Source: Marinoscillum sp. 108 (GTDB lineage: Bacteria > Bacteroidota > Bacteroidia > Cytophagales > Cyclobacteriaceae). Taken from it: a stretch of 64,000 nt of DNA. A program made the translations under genes and the position numbers. The notes under the pieces are model-generated. The model did no database searches, was not told the DNA's origin, and was given only the letters and a program-made list of their open reading frames with translations. Positions 60,674 to 64,000 of the stretch are shown here, piece after piece. Each line of letters starts with the position of its first letter. The stretch's first letter is position 1. The stretch is from the NCBI RefSeq assembly GCF_902506655.1, contig NZ_LR734808.1:2533501-2597500 (forward strand), read 5' to 3'.

Positions 60674-61183
60674 TCATTTAGGTTGTTTCCTTAAAATTAT
60701 GGATATAACCGGGGTAATGAAGAATCCGGCCAACATTTTTTTGAGTGCCGAACTCTGTACCAAATCCCACATGGTGACATCCCGTATTTCATCCATTTGC
60801 TCCTGCAATCCGGCTTCACCAAACTGCTCCCTGTACATCTCAGCACGCTCGTTGAGAAAATGAGTCGCGGCTTCCTGATAATTCTTTACAGCATCCTCCG
60901 AAAACTGGAAGTATATTATCAAAGCCCCAACAAAAAGAATTGTTGCCACGGTGTAAACAATAAAGCCCATGGTCATGCCTTGCCAAAAATGAAACACACC
61001 CTGACCATGGTAGGTCTTGTATTCCTTTTCCGCAAAAAATATGAACAGACCAAAGAGGATCAAATCAAACAACAAGTGACTCAGATCGATCAGTGGATTG
61101 GAATTGAAAAGAAAAGAAAGGTGATAGATGATCGTAATAAATACCCCACATATCAGTGCGTATTTGATGGAAATCTTCAGCAT
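60674..61183 (-). CDS. DUF4199 membrane protein, copy B
   Basis: 169 residues with four membrane helices, aligning loosely with copy A (KYALICGVFITIIYHLSFLF; HFWQGMTMGFIVYTVATILFVGALIIYFQF). It differs most in the loop before the last helix. It lies 7 bp upstream of copy A and 3 bp after the dihydroorotase-like gene. Two divergent DUF4199 copies in a row suggest a heterodimer. The function is unknown. Confidence 0.85.
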   Translation of the reverse strand: MLKISIKYALICGVFITIIYHLSFLFNSNPLIDLSHLLFDLILFGLFIFFAEKEYKTYHGQGVFHFWQGMTMGFIVYTVATILFVGALIIYFQFSEDAVKNYQEAATHFLNERAEMYREQFGEAGLQEQMDEIRDVTMWDLVQSSALKKMLAGFFITPVISIILRKQPK

Positions 61184-61186
61184 AGT

Positions 61187-62443
61187 TTATTTATTCTGAA
61201 AAAATGTACCCTGATTATACACGCCGAAACATTTACCGGTCAGTTGCTTACCGTATTTGGGAGCGTTATTGGATCTGGATGGATTATGTTTAGCGGAGAA
61301 TTCCCAAACCTGATAAGGGTCAAAAACAGCGAGCTTTGCCGTGCTTCCTTCTTCCACTTTCACCTCAGGAAGTCCCAATATTGCCCTGGGGCCTGAGGTC
61401 AGCCTTTGCACCGCTATTTCCAGTGGTAGCTCATCCTGCAAGGCCAGCAAGTCCGAATACACTGTTGGCAAAGACATCAGACCGGGGCTCGCCAGGTCAA
61501 ACTCTAATTCTTTACTTTCAGGATCCTGAGGCTGATGAGACGAAATAATCGCATCAATAATGCCTTCTTTCAGGCCCTTTATGAGTGCTTTGCGATCCCT
61601 TTCACTTCTAAAGGGAGGATCCGACTTCAAATTAGAATCATAATCGATCAAATCCTCTTCCGTATATAATAGCTGATGAACAGCCACATCTGCCGTCACC
61701 TGCAGTCCTTTTTTCTTGGCTGCTTTGATCAGTTCCACACCTCTGGCCGTACTCAGGTGACTGAAATGCAATCTTCCTCCTGCGTACTTTAAAATGTCAA
61801 GATCCCGCTTAATAGCAATCTCTTCCGAAATACCAGGCTCTCCCTTCAGCCCCAAAGAGGTACTCATAGCGCCCTCGTGCATATGGGTAAATTGAGAAAG
61901 GTGAACATCCTTTGGCCGGTTAATGATGAGTCCATCAAACTTCTGGACGTATTGAAGAGCCTTTAGTAATAATTCCGTATTCCATATCGGGCTGAGACCA
62001 TCCGAAAAAGCTACAGCCCCGGCATCTTCCAAATCCAGTATCTCTGTGAGGTTTTCTCCCAGACATCCCTCGCTCACTGCAGCAATTACATGCAGCTCCA
62101 CGCCGGCAGTAGATCTCCCTCGTATAAATCCCACATCACTTTTACTATCAATCACCGGGTGGGTATTAGGGATCAGGCAAACATCCGAAAAGCCACCGAA
62201 CAGTGCACTTTTAATACCGGAAGTCAAATTCTCCTTATGCTCTAATCCAGGTTCATTGAAATGTGCAAAAAAATCAAAAAAGGCAGGAGTAACTACTTTC
62301 CCTTCTAAATCGATTACCTTTTTACCTTCCAACCCCTTTCCTACCGCAGAGATGATACCATCTTCCACAAGTATATCCAATGTCTCTCCATGATATTTGG
62401 AGTGAACATCCATGATCTGAGCATTGGCAAGTAGTGTTTTCAT
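61187..62443 (-). CDS. Dihydroorotase homologue, probably catalytically inactive
   Basis: 418 residues with the overall dihydroorotase layout (VVTPAFFDFFAHFNEPGLEHKENL, IPNTHPVIDS, GISEEIAIKRDLDILKYAGGRLHFSHLSTARGVEL). Key residues have changed. The metal-binding His-x-His is Phe59-x-His61 (DFFAH instead of DxHVH), the substrate Arg is Asn63, the HCED motif reads NRPKD, and the catalytic Asp in the usual ATDHAPH is Ser302 in ISSHQPQ. His229 and His256 remain. It is therefore likely a non-catalytic dihydroorotase, like the PyrC' subunits that support aspartate transcarbamylase. It shares one base with the BatA-like stop. An active pyrC is expected elsewhere. Confidence 0.8.
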   Translation of the reverse strand: MKTLLANAQIMDVHSKYHGETLDILVEDGIISAVGKGLEGKKVIDLEGKVVTPAFFDFFAHFNEPGLEHKENLTSGIKSALFGGFSDVCLIPNTHPVIDSKSDVGFIRGRSTAGVELHVIAAVSEGCLGENLTEILDLEDAGAVAFSDGLSPIWNTELLLKALQYVQKFDGLIINRPKDVHLSQFTHMHEGAMSTSLGLKGEPGISEEIAIKRDLDILKYAGGRLHFSHLSTARGVELIKAAKKKGLQVTADVAVHQLLYTEEDLIDYDSNLKSDPPFRSERDRKALIKGLKEGIIDAIISSHQPQDPESKELEFDLASPGLMSLPTVYSDLLALQDELPLEIAVQRLTSGPRAILGLPEVKVEEGSTAKLAVFDPYQVWEFSAKHNPSRSNNAPKYGKQLTGKCFGVYNQGTFFQNK

Positions 62444-64000
62444 TAGGTAAATCTTAGAAGTAGAGTTTCAGCCATCAAAAATATCAGCGCCAAAATTAAT
62501 GCATATTTCCATAAGCCGTTCTCCCCGCTTTCAGAAGTATTGCTCGTCAGGGCAGCTCCAGTATCCACCTGCTCCAGACGTATATGGTCATAGCCCGCGA
62601 TCATTCGCTCAAATTCATCCGTACCAATGGCTGCTATTTCGGATTCGCGTCGGTCAAAATTTAACGCAATGGATTTGAGTGTATCACTATCAGCAACAAG
62701 ATGATAGATTCCGGGTTTTGAAATCACATCTGGAATCTCTAGCAATATTTCACCTTTGAAATATCGGTAACTTGGTATAAATACGTCCTCCGAATTCCTT
62801 AACTCCAGGATATCTCCTGGTGCTATACCTTCCATTTTCAGAGGGATTAAACCACCCCCCAGTCGATAGGACATTGGAGTTACCCCCAAAGGCTGAGCCA
62901 GAAGATACATGACAGGCACAAAGATCGCATGCTTATGAAAGTTGGTCAAAGAATCATCCAAAGGACTTGTAATCAGATAAGTAGACTTCCTCCCTGACTT
63001 CACAAGAAAGGGAAAGCCCTCATTCGTACCGAGTATTGTTTCTGTAAAACCCATCACACCGTAGATGCTCTTTACATTAGGCAGGCCGGCTCGCTCGTTC
63101 TTTTCACTAAATACACCATCAAAAAAAGGATGATCAAGTGACTTCTTACTTAACGTTCCACTTTCAGTCCTCCGTTTCACGTCCAATCCAAATCCCAGCA
63201 CCGAATGATACGACTCTGGCACAGCAGCACCTGACGGAACCACTAGAATCTTACCGTCTATCTGATCCACCTGACTGACCAGCCAATCCGGAATCTGATC
63301 CAACCCATTCAATACCAGTAAATCAGCATTTACAACATCCTCAAAGGAAGCATTCTCGATTGAATTACTGACAAGACTAAAATAGTCACTGTTAGAAAAG
63401 ACTTTCTCAAAGTATCTGCCAGCACTTTTGGCTGTAGATAATACGACGATCAGTGGCTTTACCGCTTGTGAAATGGAAAAATAAAAGTCATTATCAAAGA
63501 CAACAGGATTATCCTGCACGCTAATTTTATAATTTCCATTCAGGGGTTCATTCACCCCAATATCAAGAGAAAGCATTTCAGTATCAAGCCCAGGTATAGT
63601 CGCTGTAAAGGCCGATAGCTGCTGCTCACCCTTTTCCACCTTCACAAGGACATTTTCCACCCTCTCAGCACCTGTGTTCCTGATTCCAAAATGCAAGGTA
63701 TTCACCCCGGTCAAACCCATAGGCTTCTCCAAATACACCGAATCAACATAAAGATTTCGAGAATTTTCCGACTGCAATTGATGATAAACAATAGCTAGTA
63801 AAGTGTCACCCAATACTTTATCGATCGGTAGAGTGGTAGATCTCTGCAAATCTCCGTAGACATGTAAAAGGTCTACACCGTAATAGTCAGCCCTACCGAC
63901 CACATCACTTAGGAATAATGATCCATCCGAAAACTTAACTTCTTGTATAATCTCATCAGACTCGCTTAATGAAAATTCCCTTTGCCCCTCATTATCAAAC
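62443..64000 (-). CDS. BatA-like membrane protein, C-terminal part (5' end outside window)
   Basis: The frame is open to the window edge, so at least 518 residues are present and the N-terminal BatA double-membrane-helix region is missing. The visible part has a CARDB/BatA-type beta domain (LYVDSVYLEKPMGLTGVNTLHFGIRNTGAERVENVLVKVEKG in two pieces), then a domain with LIVVLSTAKSAGRYFEKVFSNSDYF and DLLVLNGLDQIPDWLV. It ends in a membrane helix (YALILALIFLMAETLLL). Bacteroidota proteins of this type lie in aerotolerance (Bat)-like clusters. It is followed without a gap by the dihydroorotase-like gene. Confidence 0.8.
   Translation of the reverse strand, partial: FDNEGQREFSLSESDEIIQEVKFSDGSLFLSDVVGRADYYGVDLLHVYGDLQRSTTLPIDKVLGDTLLAIVYHQLQSENSRNLYVDSVYLEKPMGLTGVNTLHFGIRNTGAERVENVLVKVEKGEQQLSAFTATIPGLDTEMLSLDIGVNEPLNGNYKISVQDNPVVFDNDFYFSISQAVKPLIVVLSTAKSAGRYFEKVFSNSDYFSLVSNSIENASFEDVVNADLLVLNGLDQIPDWLVSQVDQIDGKILVVPSGAAVPESYHSVLGFGLDVKRRTESGTLSKKSLDHPFFDGVFSEKNERAGLPNVKSIYGVMGFTETILGTNEGFPFLVKSGRKSTYLITSPLDDSLTNFHKHAIFVPVMYLLAQPLGVTPMSYRLGGGLIPLKMEGIAPGDILELRNSEDVFIPSYRYFKGEILLEIPDVISKPGIYHLVADSDTLKSIALNFDRRESEIAAIGTDEFERMIAGYDHIRLEQVDTGAALTSNTSESGENGLWKYALILALIFLMAETLLLRFT

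Noticed and set aside
1..64000. CRISPR arrays, rRNA genes or prophage
   Set aside because: No spaced direct repeats, no rRNA sequence and no phage structural or lysis genes were recognised; the tail-fibre-like proteins have Sec signal peptides and are not part of a phage cluster.

Overview
The window looks like a chromosomal segment of a free-living, probably marine member of the Bacteroidota, most likely order Cytophagales. The evidence is a T9SS type B sorting domain (35373-37934), a T9SS type A sorting domain on an M4 peptidase (45492-48770), Bacteroidota-restricted families (DUF4199, DUF5686, BatA-like, DUF6443/RHS), moderate GC, weak or absent Shine-Dalgarno sequences and tightly overlapping operons. 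Genus cannot be assigned from the sequence alone.

Layout. (1) 1-469: 5' end of an RHS/YD-type surface protein cut by the window edge. (2) 783-8341, minus: an eight-gene, mostly overlapping type II secretion / type IV pilus-like operon (pseudopilin, prepilin peptidase, GspE, secretin, GspL/PilN-like, GspM/PilO-like, a four-repeat lipoprotein, GspC/PilP-like). It contains no GspF. (3) 8600-16557 plus 24860-26143: eight paralogous secreted fibre-like proteins with different heads and a nearly constant C-terminal domain ending in a coiled coil. Six lie in two tandem operons. (4) 16592-17273: a dead REP-associated tyrosine transposase between inverted REP hairpins, which cut off a small secreted gene. 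(5) 17275-26143: an operon of fibre protein, YD/RHS N-terminal-type protein, full RHS protein, a 38-residue membrane peptide and the truncated secreted gene. (6) 26577-26652: tRNA-Lys. (7) 26735-31265: a TPR/SH3 protein, then glutamine synthetase II, an outer-membrane porin and an ammonium channel (nitrogen assimilation). (8) 31702-45100: housekeeping and peripheral metabolism, including a transsulfuration enzyme, DUF5686, a T9SS cargo, RlmD, MscS, a prolidase-like amidohydrolase and 5-oxoprolinase PxpABC. (9) 45492-58170: a secreted thermolysin-like protease, a class II amidotransferase, paired Spo0M-like proteins, an SF1 helicase with TerB, AcpH, a fluoride channel, a DnaJ-TPR protein and others. 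(10) 58179-64000, minus: one compact operon with a BatA-like protein, a dihydroorotase homologue that has lost most catalytic residues, two DUF4199 membrane proteins and two family 2 glycosyltransferases.

The most unusual part is 1-26143. Two RHS-type modules flank a T2SS-like operon and a multi-copy constant-tail/variable-head fibre family. Three fibre operons share an upstream element at near-constant distance from the start codon. The fibre proteins have Sec signal peptides but no T9SS sorting domain, and the first fibre operon ends 258 bp before the co-directional T2SS operon, so a functional link is conceivable but unproven.
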